DNA from: Spinellus fusiger
Lineage: Eukaryota; Mucoromycota; Mucoromycetes; Mucorales; Phycomycetaceae
DNA: 64,000 nucleotides
Assembly (NCBI GenBank): GCA_025094145.1
Contig: JALLLS010000061.1
Span: 158,971 to 222,970 of the forward strand
Direction: 5' to 3'
Numbering within the stretch: position 1 is the stretch's first letter; every line of letters starts with the position of its first letter. The position numbers and the translations under genes are program-made. The notes below the pieces were generated by a model that worked only from the letters and a program-made list of their open reading frames with translations, did no database searches and was not told the origin of the DNA. Shown here piece after piece: positions 20,263-31,532 of this stretch.

Positions 20263-23200
20263 TCACCAGATCACAACTGTTGGTTTATATGCCAGACACA
20301 GGAAAACAAAATAAAAAGGATAGAAGTTATAAAGAACAACAGACAGTGTGTTTGGCAGGTTTTTATATCCGAACAGAAAAGAACAAAACGAATTTTCACA
20401 AGTCATTTGCTTAATCAGAACTACCAAAGTAATGCAGACTACAACAACATTTTAGAAAGAAAAAGAATTGCTTAAAGAACAGTTGCCTAGTTACCAGTTG
20501 TGATCAAGTCGTGTGTTGTGTTCCTGTTCATGTACCCTCTTTGATTTCCCTAGACCAGCCTTTGTATCCAATACTCCATTTTGTAATCCCTGCTAGAGAC
20601 TCAATATCTATACATTTATCTCTCTAGTGGTCCTATTGATAACCACAGTGCCCTTTACTACAGAATAAAGGATATATTTTACAAAGTTACATAGTATAGA
20701 TCTTGAGGCTAATTTTATATATTTTTAAGCTATAAGGACCAAAACTATACGATAATAACATCTCAGTGAATTCAGAGATGGATTTCCTCCTCTTGTTCTA
20801 TGTATGTTTTAAGGGAAGAGATAAACTTTATTTACAATAAAATCACTTTATTGAATTCTATGGACTTGAAATACAGGACCAAGATTATACACACTGTAGG
20901 ATAGGGCAGCCACCTTTCCCAGTCTGCTTGGATGTTCTATGAAATCGATAGCTATTGCTTGAGAATAGCAAAATAGTCAAATTCATAGTCAAATTCATAG
21001 TAAAAGAAATGCCAAACTAATATAAAAAGTGTAATTGTCTACATTCTTAATAAAATAGACTTTAATACAAACAGCTTCCTAGAGTATAAACAAGATAAGC
21101 TTTAAGGACTTGGATAGCTGACTGTTTCTTGTTCTCGACTTTTTTTCTTTCTGTATTCCCATAGGGTATACCATTTCCGAGAAGTAATGTCACATTCACT
21201 TGTCACATCTGCGTAAATATTGTATTATAAATATTTATGAAACGCGACATTAATTTCTGGAAGTAGTGTACCATTATTATTACAACTACCAGTCTGCCTT
21301 CTGTCACTCCATACCCTTCTCTTTTCTGTCAATTTCCGTATGAGTGACCAGCCTTACGACGTCCTGTGTGTCTCCTGTCTCATAGCAACAGAATATTTTT
21401 GGGATATAAAAGGAAATACATGAACAATGAAATTATGTTATTTCTTTGGTTGGCTAATGTGTTTGAAAAGAGCCTTCTCACTGTCTGTCTGTCTTGGCAT
21501 TGACTATAGACTGTGTAATTAAACACTATAAAGTTGGATAAAAGGAAGAAGTAAACCTGACATTGCAACTCAATCACTGCATTTAATGTTTAACATGTGT
21601 TAACTATAAGCCCATAGTATTTGCAACATAACACTGCTTAAGAAAGATGTATTACAGAGCTTATAGAGTTAACTCTAGTGATTATTATCCAGAAAATAGA
21701 ACCAAATTCACTTAAATTGAGAACACTATAGCCATTCATTGACTCAATATTCATAATAACTTCAACTATCTGATTGTAACTGGTATTAACAATAGTACTT
21801 AGTGGAAACAAGGTATTGTTTCTAATACTGGACTTTAGGCTCAAGGTAAATAGAGTGTGAATTGTTTGACTTGTAAATTTGACTTGTAAATTGTTTGACT
21901 TATGAATTTTATGAGTGGAGGCTAGTGTATACATCACCAGAATAGAGAAAGAAAGATTATTATTTGTTTTGATACTTCCCTCTTTTTTTTATTTCTTACA
22001 CTGCACATACAACTTAACACCCAAGTACTCGTCAAGATGAGCATAAATAAGCAAGGTAATGTGCCATTATTAACAAAGCGAAACAATAGAAAGAAGTTTT
22101 AGATACCACCAAGGACTATTCTGAAAGTAAAAAGGTAAGCAGTGTCTTCCTCTGGGCTTGAGCTCATTGTAATCCATAAGGCATAGTATTGACTCTTCTT
22201 CCAATAGATAATACATAGCCATTATTCTCAAGACAAGTATTAAGCACAAGGTAAGCATATTATCTCTCTTATTGAATTATTACTAATACACTCTTCTGTT
22301 ATTAGATAAGTTAAGACTGTTCTCAAGTCAGTCTCGGGTGGTCTATTCTTCCTTCTATACTGTCTAAGGTGTCTATACTGTCTAGGGTATACTCTTGAGC
22401 ATAGTTATCTATCTCCCAAGGATAAAGTATAAGGCTTTTAAGGTGTAAATTCTATTGCTATGAAGTAATACGCCTAGAACAGCAGTAGCTATAGTAATAG
22501 TATATTATTAGCTACAGTATTACTCGCTATATTATTACAATAAACAATTTTATCCATCAACAATTTTATTCATCAACACTATATTCTATTGATAATACAA
22601 TTTGATATTGAGTTATCCTACAAAAGGAAACAATTATTTATATACTTGCAAACCTTTGATTTTTAAACACGGTCCCATAAAAGGCAAGAAATTTTATGTC
22701 TAGAAAGGAAGGAGATATCCCCGCCTAAAAGCCAGAAAAATCTCCTGGTGTGTAGTAGTGTTGTGCCTAGAAGTATGGATACACACACTTATCATCACTG
22801 CTTTCAAGACAGACAGATGGATACTTTTATAAGTGGGTATCTTTTACAGATAGTGTTACTATGGATGTTCTTTACTGTACATTACTAATGCTCTCTTGTC
22901 CATAGATTCCATCGATATTGGTGTCTCTTATTTGTTATTAAATCCAGATAGACGATAGCATTGTGTATTCAATATATATATCTCTTTAAACTGAAATAAA
23001 CTTGTCTGTTCTAGTGTACTATTTCCATACAACAAATGATTCTATCAACACGCAAAGTCTATAGTCAATAGCCCTCCTCCTTCACTCTTCTTTGACTTTG
23101 CCGACTGTTTCAAATAGCAGATACCTTATGAATCAAACAACAACCACCTACCACCTCTATTGAACAGATCAGGACATCTATTCGTCTATATGCATCAATC

Positions 23201-23387
23201 AAATAGAGTTCAATAACTCTATACATACTTATTGATGTGCAGTTGAAAAGGGAAAACATTTTAATTGAATAAAAACTTGAAAAGATTCAAGGAAAGATGC
23301 ATAATGAATAAAGAAAGAAAGAAAGAATAGATGAGCAGAAAGCGGTAGAGCCATTAATGATGATCACTCTCTAACAGTGATCACTTA
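20263..23387. other. repeat-rich desert, possible remainder of the Fanzor transposon
   Basis: No gene is firmly supported. A motif atctcctggtgtgta at 22741-22755 is the inverted terminal sequence of the 8057 and 19401 elements next to TA, and may mark the other end of the Fanzor transposon. At 22037-22243 three short exons with GT..AG borders would encode a 28-residue peptide (MSINKQDTTKDYSESKK...), which is too little to call. Other open frames (21638-21937 minus) lack signatures. Confidence 0.4.
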
Positions 23388-25317
23388 TTAGCGACTGCGG
23401 AAACCTCCTTCGCGAGAACGGAACCCACCGTCTCTTGAACCACCGTCACTGCCACGGAACCCACCGTCTCTTGAGCCACTGTCACGGCCACGGAACCCAC
23501 CGTCTCTTGAGCCACTGTCACGGCCACGGAACCCACCGTCTCTTGAGCCACTGTCACGGCCACGGAACCCACCACCTCCACCACCTCTGCTTGAGCCACC
23601 TCTGCTGATGCCAAGCTGTTTGAGGAAGGAGTCAGAGAGATGAGGAAGCTGTTTAACACCAAAACCAGTCATGAAATCACCGGCAAATCGAAGGGCCTCG
23701 TTACGGCTGTGACCAAGAGTGGTAACACGGTTGCAGTAGAAACCAAGGAAACCAGTGTAGACTTCTCTCATCATCTCGTCATCCACAGAGCGAACGGCCA
23801 GCTGTGTCAAGCTCTCTGTGGTGGCCATGTCCTCAGTCGTCATGGCAGGAGCCACCAGCTTCTCGATAGGCATGTCCTTGACTTCGCGTGTCAAAAAGTC
23901 CTTTTCAAAGGGAGCAAGAACAATGATACCCTCACCGTCACGACCTGCACGACCTGTACGGCCAAGACGATGAATGTACTGTTCGCGTGTGGAAGGAACA
24001 CCGATCTGGAGCACCAGAGTAACACCAGGGTAGTCTACACCACGGGCAGACACATCAGAGGTGAACAAGATACCGTCGTTGGTTCTTCTGAAGCGATCGG
24101 CAATGCGGGTACGCTGATCCTGTGTCTTCTTGGAGTGGATCTCATAGACAATGCGGCCAGGAAGAAGCATTTTGAAGAGGTGGGAGTAGATGATGGTGGA
24201 CTTTGTGGTGGGCAAGAAGACAATGACTTTGCCCTTGTTGGCAGCATCGTAGTTGGTCAACAAGTTGCGGATTAAAGCCAACTGCTCGTCATAGGGAGCT
24301 ACAAGAGCAGACTGCTTGATGTGCATGTGGGTGTTGACTTCATCCTTGCCTACAGTATCAATGAGTTCGTAGTTGGAAGACAGGGCGAATTTTCCGAGAT
24401 TGTCACGGATGTCTCTTGACATGGTGGCAGAGAAAAGCATGGTCTGGCGCTTTGCAGGGATCAAGTTGAAGATTCTCTGCAGCTCCTGCTTGAAGCCCAT
24501 GTCCAACAGTTGATCGGCTTCGTCCAATACAAGCACCTTGATGCCTTCACACATGTTCTTAAAATCTCTGACAGAGTTGAGCATGTCGTGGAGACGGCCG
24601 GGAGTACCAACGACAATGTCGCAGCGTCTGCGTTCCAAGTCCATGATCTGGCGACGCTTGGAATCACCTCCCACCATGCAGTGGACCTTGAAGGGGTGGC
24701 CAGAGCACAATTTCTCGGCTTCCACAGCAATTTGGTTGGCCAGCTCACGGGTAGGGGAAATGATCATGATGGAGGTGCCCTGGAAGTATTTGAGGTCTTG
24801 CACAGAGCGTCCATCCATGGCTGTCTGAATGGCAGCAATCAAAAAGGCAAGTGTCTTTCCGGTACCTGTCTTGGCCTTGACAAACATATCTCTTTCGTTG
24901 GGCAATTTGGAGAGCACAGCCTCCTGCACAATGGACATCTCCTCGTATCGGAAGTTTCTTTTCAATGTGTTTTGGATAACAGGCTCAATGGCTGTTATCT
25001 GGTCAAATCTCATGTTTTTCTTTTCACCGTTCTCTCCTAATGCAGCGAGATCTTCACCATCTACACTGAGAGTTTTCAGAACAGCCTCACTGTGCATAAA
25101 AGCAGAGGGCATGACTCTGAGATCACTAAAGGCATGACCCAGACGCAAGTTTCTAAAGATAGATTGGGCTGTTCCAATATGAGGACCTCTGTTTTTCTGT
25201 CTTTTTCTTCTTACCTTGCGAGACACGGCTGGCAGACACAACAGGTCTTGTGAGCTGAGTGAAGGCTCTTTGGCCTGAAAGACGTGCTACAGCGGGCAAG
25301 AAAACTTTACTCAACAT
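23388..25317 (-). CDS. MSS116: Mss116-type mitochondrial DEAD-box RNA helicase
   Basis: Two exons (25317-25215 and 25168-23388) joined across a 46-nt intron give about 627 residues. The upstream exon supplies MLSKVFLPAVARLSGQRAFT, a typical mitochondrial presequence rich in Arg, Leu and Ser without acidic residues. Helicase motifs are complete and in order: AKTGTGKT (I), PTRELANQ (Ia), TPGRLHDM (Ib), VLDEADQLLDMGF (II), FSATMS (III), TSDVSARGVDYPGV (V) and HRLGRTGRAG (VI). The C-terminus is a basic tail of four near-identical GGFRGRDSGSRD-type repeats (RGG-like, RNA-binding). Mss116 proteins help fold group I/II introns and support mitochondrial translation. Divergent from the PIN4 gene about 1 kb away. 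The intron shifts the frame; without it the N-terminus would lack an ATG. Confidence 0.9.
23425..23580 (-). repeat. 36-bp coding minisatellite in the helicase tail
   Basis: Four tandem copies of a 36-bp unit (ccacggaacccaccgtctct...) encode the RG-rich repeats of the Mss116-like protein. Copies differ at only a few bases, suggesting recent expansion or homogenisation. Confidence 0.85.
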
Positions 25318-26369
25318 TGGAAGTAGCAGTAAAGAAAGAAAAAAAAATTCTCTTTTTTCCTCTCAAGTGTCAATATTGTAAAAATTTGCCATTCACTTTT
25401 GCTTGTCACAAATGGCGGAATAGCTTACCCCTTTGATTTCTCTCTTTTTTTTTATCTTATTTTTCCCTCTTTTTATTAGTGTTGATATTATCTTTATTAT
25501 CTTTATTATCTACTGTTTATTATCTACTGTTTATTATCTACTGTTTATTATCTTTATCATCTCTTTTCTAAAAGTAATTTGCTCTTTCTCTTTTATATTC
25601 CTTATCCAACAGCAATAAAGTCGTCTACAAATACAGAACCCATAGAAATGTCTTATTCACGACATGTCCTTCTTATTGGGTGGATTCTATTGAAAGTGAG
25701 AAATGGCTATGTAGTCTGCGCCGGGAATTGCCTAGTATTACCTGAGAAATGAGTCAATTCGTTTCTCTTTTTTTTTTCTCTTTTAGGGGATAAAATCTCA
25801 GCCAATCCTATTGACATAAGGTGAAGAGCAGATTTCATATTTAGTTATTGCTTTTTTGTTTTTGTTTTTGTTTTATTGGTTGATAAAGTAGCTTTGTTAT
25901 GGATCTATTGTCAGCCCATGCATTCTACCGTAGTTTCTTTTTAGTATAGACAATCCCATCTCTTCTACGAGGGACAGTCACTAGGGACAGTCATTTTATC
26001 CTTTCCAACCCACACATACACATACATGCATCTATCTATTAAAAGTGGAAAAGAGAGGAAAACTCTTCTCTTCTCCTGTATCTGCTCCAATGCTATTTTC
26101 ATGGCAAAATAATAAAAAAGACAAAACACTTTTCTCACTTTTGATCTCTGGGTGTGTAGTCACACGGAATGTTTGTGAATGCCATCAAACAAGTCACACT
26201 TCTGTTCCTGAATGCTATTGCCAACCCGTTGCTTGAATTCATTCTCGCTTGTCTTTTACATTTCCAGAGTAGAGTGTCTATTCTCGGTGGATACTGTGGT
26301 TTAACATGAATGTGTATAGCTTATCCTCCATTCTCTTATAGACACCCCCTTGTCATAGTATTTCGTGTC
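25318..26369. promoter_or_regulatory. divergent intergenic region MSS116-PIN4
   Basis: About 1.05 kb between divergent starts. It contains CT-rich tracts, a TTTATTATCTACTG tandem repeat near 25495-25560 and no clear TATA box. The open frame at 26045-26236 has no recognisable family. Confidence 0.35.
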
Positions 26370-27604
26370 ATGGCAAAAGGAAAACAAGAAGGGACCAAGA
26401 AGAAGGCACCTGCTGAAGGTAAAGGGCGACCCTCACCTACTCACCAGCAAACACAGTCACTTATTCTCTATAGAGGGAGCCAAGAAGGAGGGAGCCAAGA
26501 AAGGAGCCAATGACAAGCTGAAGCCAGCTACTGCTGTAAAAGTGAGTTGTTCTCTCTATGCATTTCTTTATTGTTTTGTTTCTTTGTTTCTTTGTTTCTT
26601 TGTTTCTTTGTTTCTTTGTTTCTTTATTGGACATGGACCACTACTAGGCAGAGGGACTGACAATAGCCATGTCATTGACTAGGTTCGACATATCTTGTGT
26701 GAGAAGCATGGAAGGGTGAGTGCCAGTGCTTGATGAAAAAGAGAAGAAAAGAGAGAGAGAATGGGTGTGTGACTGGGAATCCCTAGATTATGGAGGCCAT
26801 GGCTAAAATTAAAGAAGAGAACATGCGATTTGACAAGGTAAGATAAGGTGGCAGTCGCTGTAGTCCACACTCTACAGTCGATCTCCGAGGCTGATCTGTG
26901 CATTCTTCAGGTGGCCGAGGTTTACAGTGAGGACAAGGCAAAGGCAGGAGGTAGATCCCCCCTCCCCTTTTCTTTTTGAGTAAAAATAAAGAGAGAGAGA
27001 TTAGAGAGAGATTAGAGAGGACAATGAACTGAAGATCACTCACATCATCGGGTGGTCATGGTTCTACAAGGTGCTTTGGGCTGGCTTGTTCGAGGTGCCA
27101 TGGTGGGTACATTTCAGGATGCAGGTAAAACAACATGTGTCCTACTATTCACGTGCATCCTCTCATCTTATTATCTGTTGACACCACAGCCTTTGCTCTC
27201 CCACCCAGTTCTTGTGGTAATGACAGCACTCGGCAGCTGCTATAGAGATACAAAAGACAGTCCCACCTGCACTTTCTAACTTTCTTTTTATTTTTTATTT
27301 TTATATTGCTGGATGTCCCTTCTTTTTCTTGCATTACAGACAAACCTGTATTTACAGACCCACCAGTGAGTGTATTGGAGTGTATTGGAGTGTATTGGAG
27401 TGTATTGGAGTTCATTGGAGGATAGACAGACAGGAATGGTAATCAGCATCTCTCTTATTTCTCCCCTTCTATTCTAGGTAAAAACCAAGTTTGGATATCA
27501 TCTTATTATGGTTGTAAGTAACACTTATATTAAGTGATATTTTCATGAATGCTATTCTTAATTTTCTTTCCTTCTTTCAATTACTTTAGGAAGATCGCAA
27601 GTAG
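26370..27604 (+). CDS. PIN4: PIN4/Par14-type parvulin peptidyl-prolyl isomerase
   Basis: Ten exons (26370-26418, 26474-26541, 26683-26715, 26787-26837, 26911-26950, 27071-27124, 27190-27216, 27340-27365, 27478-27513, 27590-27604) splice to 132 residues, matching the length of human PIN4 (131). The Lys-rich N-terminus (MAKGKQEGTKKKAPAE...) is followed by the parvulin fold: [84 protein letters not shown] and VEDRK stop. All joins are GT..AG with phases that fit. Par14 enzymes isomerise prolyl bonds in pre-ribosome and chromatin contexts. Two exons are only 26-27 nt and the last is 15 nt, so gene finders could miss it. Confidence 0.95.
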
Positions 27605-28370
27605 GCCAGGTAATCTCCTTAATGGTATGCTGATCGTGGACACATGCGCCATGTGGCATGGAGAGGCCACACCCAAGTCCTTTTTATTATTCAATAATAA
27701 TAATAAAAATAATAAAATAAAAATAAAAATAAAAATAAAAGTTACATCTTTGCAATACCATGAGGAAGAAAGTTTATCACCCATTCCCATGGATGTCTGT
27801 TGTGGCGTGGGGGAATGAGCCCAGAGACAGTCTCTTCTGTGGTGTAGAATGGCTCCAGCACCATTCGCACTGGCTCTGTTCCTCCATAAGACCAGAAACA
27901 GAAAAGAAGGAGTGCTCAAGAAGCCATTGCTTATTCCATGGTAAAGAGTTGACAAGCCATCGGAGTGACGGAGTAGCAATCCACCCTGCAGAGCATAGTT
28001 ATGGCTCGAGTGCAGTGTGCCTGAATTAGCTGTGCATCCAATAGATACTGGGAATGGGTGTGCGCATTGACGAGGATTGGTAAGTCACACGTGGGTCACC
28101 TTCCTTATCCATCCTGCACTCAACAAGGTCTGCTTCCATAGGACTGGGAAAGACAATAAGACAAGAGCATCTTACCTGCTTAGTTTGAAATGCGGATTCT
28201 TTAACAAGCAGGTAAGATGAACACATAATTAATACAATATAATAGCCTCTACGCATGGCCACACTGCTTCTTTTTTTTTTCTTCTTCTTATTTTCCTCTT
28301 CTTCTTCTGCCTTGACTGTCGATTAATTCTACCTCTTCACTCTAGAACAGATTCTTCTTGTGCCATCTCC
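27605..28370. other. unresolved intergenic region
   Basis: Several overlapping open frames on both strands (27760-28029 plus, 27581-27979 minus, 28026-28262 minus) but none shows a family motif. Splice-like signals exist around 28176-28215 on both strands. A small spliced gene is possible; I could not assemble one. An (AATAAA)-type A/T run lies at 27695-27740. Confidence 0.3.
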
Positions 28371-29249
28371 ATGACACCCCATCAGCAGCAGCAACAACAA
28401 CGCAATGGGACGAGTCCATCTCCCAAAAGACCCATCAGCTACAGCAGCTCACATCATCGCAATTTGCCTTCGCTTTCATCGTCCGTCTCGAGTGGTTCTT
28501 CTGTGAGCTTTACTTTTCCTTCACCAGTGACTCCGAAATCTACACCCTGTCCCTACTATCATTACTCCGCCGCATCCACTCCACCGGTACGGCAGCACCC
28601 ACAACTACAACAGCACCCACTTCCTCTCTCTTCCCCGCGTGTAGTAGAATCACAATGGCCAGGCTACTCAGCCCCCACCCGACTCAGAAGAGAACAGTCG
28701 CCTCTCTCGCAGAAATACGTGTCTACAGAGTCCATTCGTACGCAATGGAATGAAGAACCAAAAAAAGACCACAGCAGAAAGGAGCCTCAGAAGCGGATCC
28801 ATACCAGACGTAACAGTAACGCAAGTGCACGACGCGTATCGTTCAATGATCATGTCACTGTCTTTTCCCCGGAGCCCATAGTAGCTACACCCCACCCCCT
28901 ATCGCAGCACCAGCACCAGCACCAGCACCAGCGTCATGCTTCTAAACAGTCTTTATCAGCAGAATCACTGTCTTCTTCCACAACTGAGGTTTCTGACAGT
29001 GAAAGATACCAAGCCATTCTCCGTCAATGCAGTGCTCGGTCTCCCAATCAAATAGGGTGGGACGAGTCACAACTAGCAGTGGACTTGGCAGAAGACGATG
29101 TCTTGCATGAATCTAAAGCAAGTCAATCCATACGAAAACTCAAGCAATTGAAAATCAATCCCTTCAATAGCAATGCATCTTCCCATTCCTCCTTCTCCAA
29201 GAACAAAGTGTTGCGTACACTCAAGAAACTCAAGCAATTGTTTTTCTAG
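28371..29249 (+). CDS. disordered Ser/Gln/His-rich protein with a PP1-docking motif
   Basis: Intronless frame of 292 residues starting at ATG 28371 (ccatctccATG). It begins with a poly-Gln run (MTPHQQQQQQRNG), is rich in Ser, Pro and Gln, and has a His-Gln repeat (QHQHQHQHQ) at about residues 179-188. Around residue 152 it reads ARRVSFNDHVTVF: RVSF fits the RVxF protein phosphatase 1 docking motif, and RRVS also fits a PKA site. The C-terminal 50 residues are basic and end in two similar helices (IRKLKQLKINPF and LRTLKKLKQLFF). No known catalytic domain. The motif suggests a phosphatase-regulatory or signalling role, which is inference. Confidence 0.65.
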   Translation: MTPHQQQQQQRNGTSPSPKRPISYSSSHHRNLPSLSSSVSSGSSVSFTFPSPVTPKSTPCPYYHYSAASTPPVRQHPQLQQHPLPLSSPRVVESQWPGYSAPTRLRREQSPLSQKYVSTESIRTQWNEEPKKDHSRKEPQKRIHTRRNSNASARRVSFNDHVTVFSPEPIVATPHPLSQHQHQHQHQRHASKQSLSAESLSSSTTEVSDSERYQAILRQCSARSPNQIGWDESQLAVDLAEDDVLHESKASQSIRKLKQLKINPFNSNASSHSSFSKNKVLRTLKKLKQLFF

Positions 29250-29866
29250 ATCTTATTCTATTTTTTAGATCTTTTTTATTTTTATTTTCTTCTTTTTTTA
29301 TTATCATTTGTACATAGCTATGCAGGTTTCTTCTTTTTATATTAGACATTAGATATTAGATATTAGACATTAGACATTAGACATTAGACATTAGACATTA
29401 GACATTAGATATTAGATATTAGATATTAGATATTAGACATTTACGCATTTACGCATTTACGCATTTTACGCATTTTACGCATCTTACGCATCTTTTTTCT
29501 TTCTCTTTTTCTTTTTCTTTTTCTCAAGCATATTTCTCATACCCCACAACCATTATACCATTGCATCCAATGATGTTCATTTGATTCTTTTCATTTTATA
29601 TCTCTTTTTCTATGCCATTTCTCTTATTTATTCTCTCCATAGATCCTCTTCATTCTCAAACATCCTCCTTTCAATCCATCCTCCCTTGATTAAATAAAAA
29701 GCCACTATTTAACAGTCACAGTACAGCTCTGTCCTTTATGGGCTTTTCTCTTGTTCTTTTCTTCCTCCGGTTCCCTTGCCTACGCCTATCTATTCCACTT
29801 CTTATCTATCTATATTTATATCTATATTTATATCTATATTTATATTTTGGCTGTAGAGACACGATA
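29250..29866. other. intergenic with minisatellites
   Basis: Space between the disordered-protein gene and TSR3. It is T-rich, with the minisatellites listed separately at 29341-29492 and a (TATTTATATCTA)n-like tract at 29808-29846. No gene seen. Confidence 0.5.
29341..29492. repeat. two adjacent minisatellites: 7-bp (ATTAGAY)n then 8-9 bp (CATTTTACG)n
   Basis: About 14 copies of a 7-bp unit alternating attagac and attagat (29341-29438) run directly into six or so copies of catttacg/cattttacg (29437-29492). They sit just after the stop of the disordered-protein gene and may lie in its 3' UTR. Confidence 0.9.
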
Positions 29867-31385
29867 ATGGGAAGAGAGAATAGAGCAAGACAGACCAGTG
29901 GAAGATCAGCGTAAGATATGCATTCCTACTCAGTTGCTCTCGTCTTCTATACTCTACTGTAATAAACTATGCCATGCACCTTGTCCTATGCATACAAGAC
30001 ATCCTGTGCATAACACACCAAGACACTAGACATGCATTAGACTTTCATTCTTATTTATTATTGGATAGAAAGGTATAAGCTATGATAGGACAGGGTAATA
30101 ACTATTTCCTCTAGCCATGGATCGGGTCAACAACAGCAGCGGTATGGACGAAGAGGAGAAGGAGAAGAGAATCCTGATAGGGAGAGTGAGGATACCCATG
30201 CGTCGACCATTCCCATGCCTGTTGTTATGTGGGTAAATATCCAAAGAGAAGAAGAAGGAGAAGAAGGAGAAGAAGAGAAGAAGAAGGCTCTTGTATCATT
30301 CTCCCCATCTTGTCCCCATGGCTCACTCTCTGTTTCTCTATTTATCTCTCTATTTATCTCTCTATTTATCTCTCTCTCTCTATCAATATAAAGGATTTCA
30401 AACACTGTGATCCCAAGCGATGTTCTGGTGTTAAATTGGCTCGAAGCAACATGCTTAAAACATTGAAACTGTCCCAGCGATTCCGAGGCATTGTCGCAAG
30501 GTAACTGCACTTGTGTACCCCTAGACCCACAGAGAAAAGAGTCAGAAAGAAAATGACCCCTCTTTCCTAGTCCAATGGGCACCAAACCAGTGTCTCCTGC
30601 AGACCGACCCATTGTTGAGATGTATGGAGCAGGTGTGGTGGACTGTTCATGGGCTCGACTCTCTGAAGTGCCGTTTGCTAGAATAAAAGGTCCTACTGAC
30701 AGAATATGTAAGTCATAAAGCAGACACTCCATGGACCCGGGAGTGTGTTGTTTCTAGAACCCACACCTATTCATTTCTGTCAAAGTGCCTTATTTGGTGG
30801 CTACGAATCCTGTGAATTATGGCAAGCCATGGAAGTTGAATTGTGCAGAAGCATTGGCAGCTATCTTTTACATTACGGGATTTCCTGAACATGGTGAGGC
30901 ATTGATGTCTAGATTCAAGTGGGGACATGGCTTTTACAATGTGAATGGGTAAGTGAGTTGTGTGAGTTGTGTATGTTGTGTGTGTGTGTGTGTTTTGAAT
31001 AGAGAGAAAGAGAAGAGAACGAGCAGGAACTAAACGTGTCTGTGGATGTCTCAGTGGGCTCTTGTCAAGATATGCCAAGTGCAGTGATGCTGCAGAAGTG
31101 GTAGAGGTTCAGGAGAGTTACTTGAAGCAATTGGAGGAAGATGAAGCACGCAGAGAGATGGAGAAGCTGACTGCACCTACAAGAGCAGATTCAGACAGTG
31201 ATAATGAGGATGATCTTTGTCCCAACCACAACCGATCGAATGCCTTTACAGCCTTTGATAGAGGGGGTGATAGTGATAATGAGGAAGAGGAAGAAGACAG
31301 TGAAGAAGACAGTGATAATGAGGAAGAGGAAGAAGACAGTGAAGACATTACTAACAAACTCAAACAGACTTCTTTACACAAATAA
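29867..31385 (+). CDS. TSR3: TSR3-type 18S rRNA aminocarboxypropyltransferase
   Basis: Six exons (29867-29910, 30115-30232, 30394-30500, 30571-30707, 30786-30948, 31055-31385) give 299 residues. The conserved core reads MPVVMWDFKHCDPKRCSGVK, IVASPMGTKPVSPADRPIVE, GAGVVDCSWARLSEVPF, LPYLVATNPVNYGKPWKLNC, AEALAAIFYITGFPEHGEAL and FKWGHGFYNVNGGLLSRYAK. This is the SPOUT-like TSR3 family, which transfers the acp group from SAM to a hypermodified uridine of 18S rRNA late in 40S maturation. The C-terminus is a long acidic Ser/Asp/Glu tail (DSDNEEEEEDSEED repeated), common in yeast and fungal TSR3. The short basic N-terminal exon (MGRENRARQTSGRS) agrees with family members. Convergent with eL21. Confidence 0.95.
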
Positions 31386-31532
31386 AACCATCCTTCTCTC
31401 TCTCTCTTTCTTTTACATACACTTCTCTTCCATACACTTTTATAAATACACATGCTTAATGTTCAGTCAGTTTATTGCACATCTAGCAAGTACTACGCTT
31501 AAAGTGCTACACTTTCATTGACATTCCACCGC

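Noticed and set aside
24510..25040. Alternative gene on the plus strand overlapping the helicase N-terminus
   Set aside because: No start context, no motif; shadow of the coding strand.
23640..25137. Plus-strand frames opposite the DEAD-box helicase (up to 211 codons)
   Set aside because: Antisense shadows; no motifs, and all helicase motifs are on the minus strand.
29341..29492. Short tandem repeats considered as a CRISPR-like array or telomeric repeat
   Set aside because: Units are 7-9 bp without spacers, and the unit is not a telomeric TTAGGG-type repeat; they are minisatellites.
30127..30732. Minus-strand 201-codon frame across TSR3
   Set aside because: It runs over TSR3 exons and introns and has no family resemblance.
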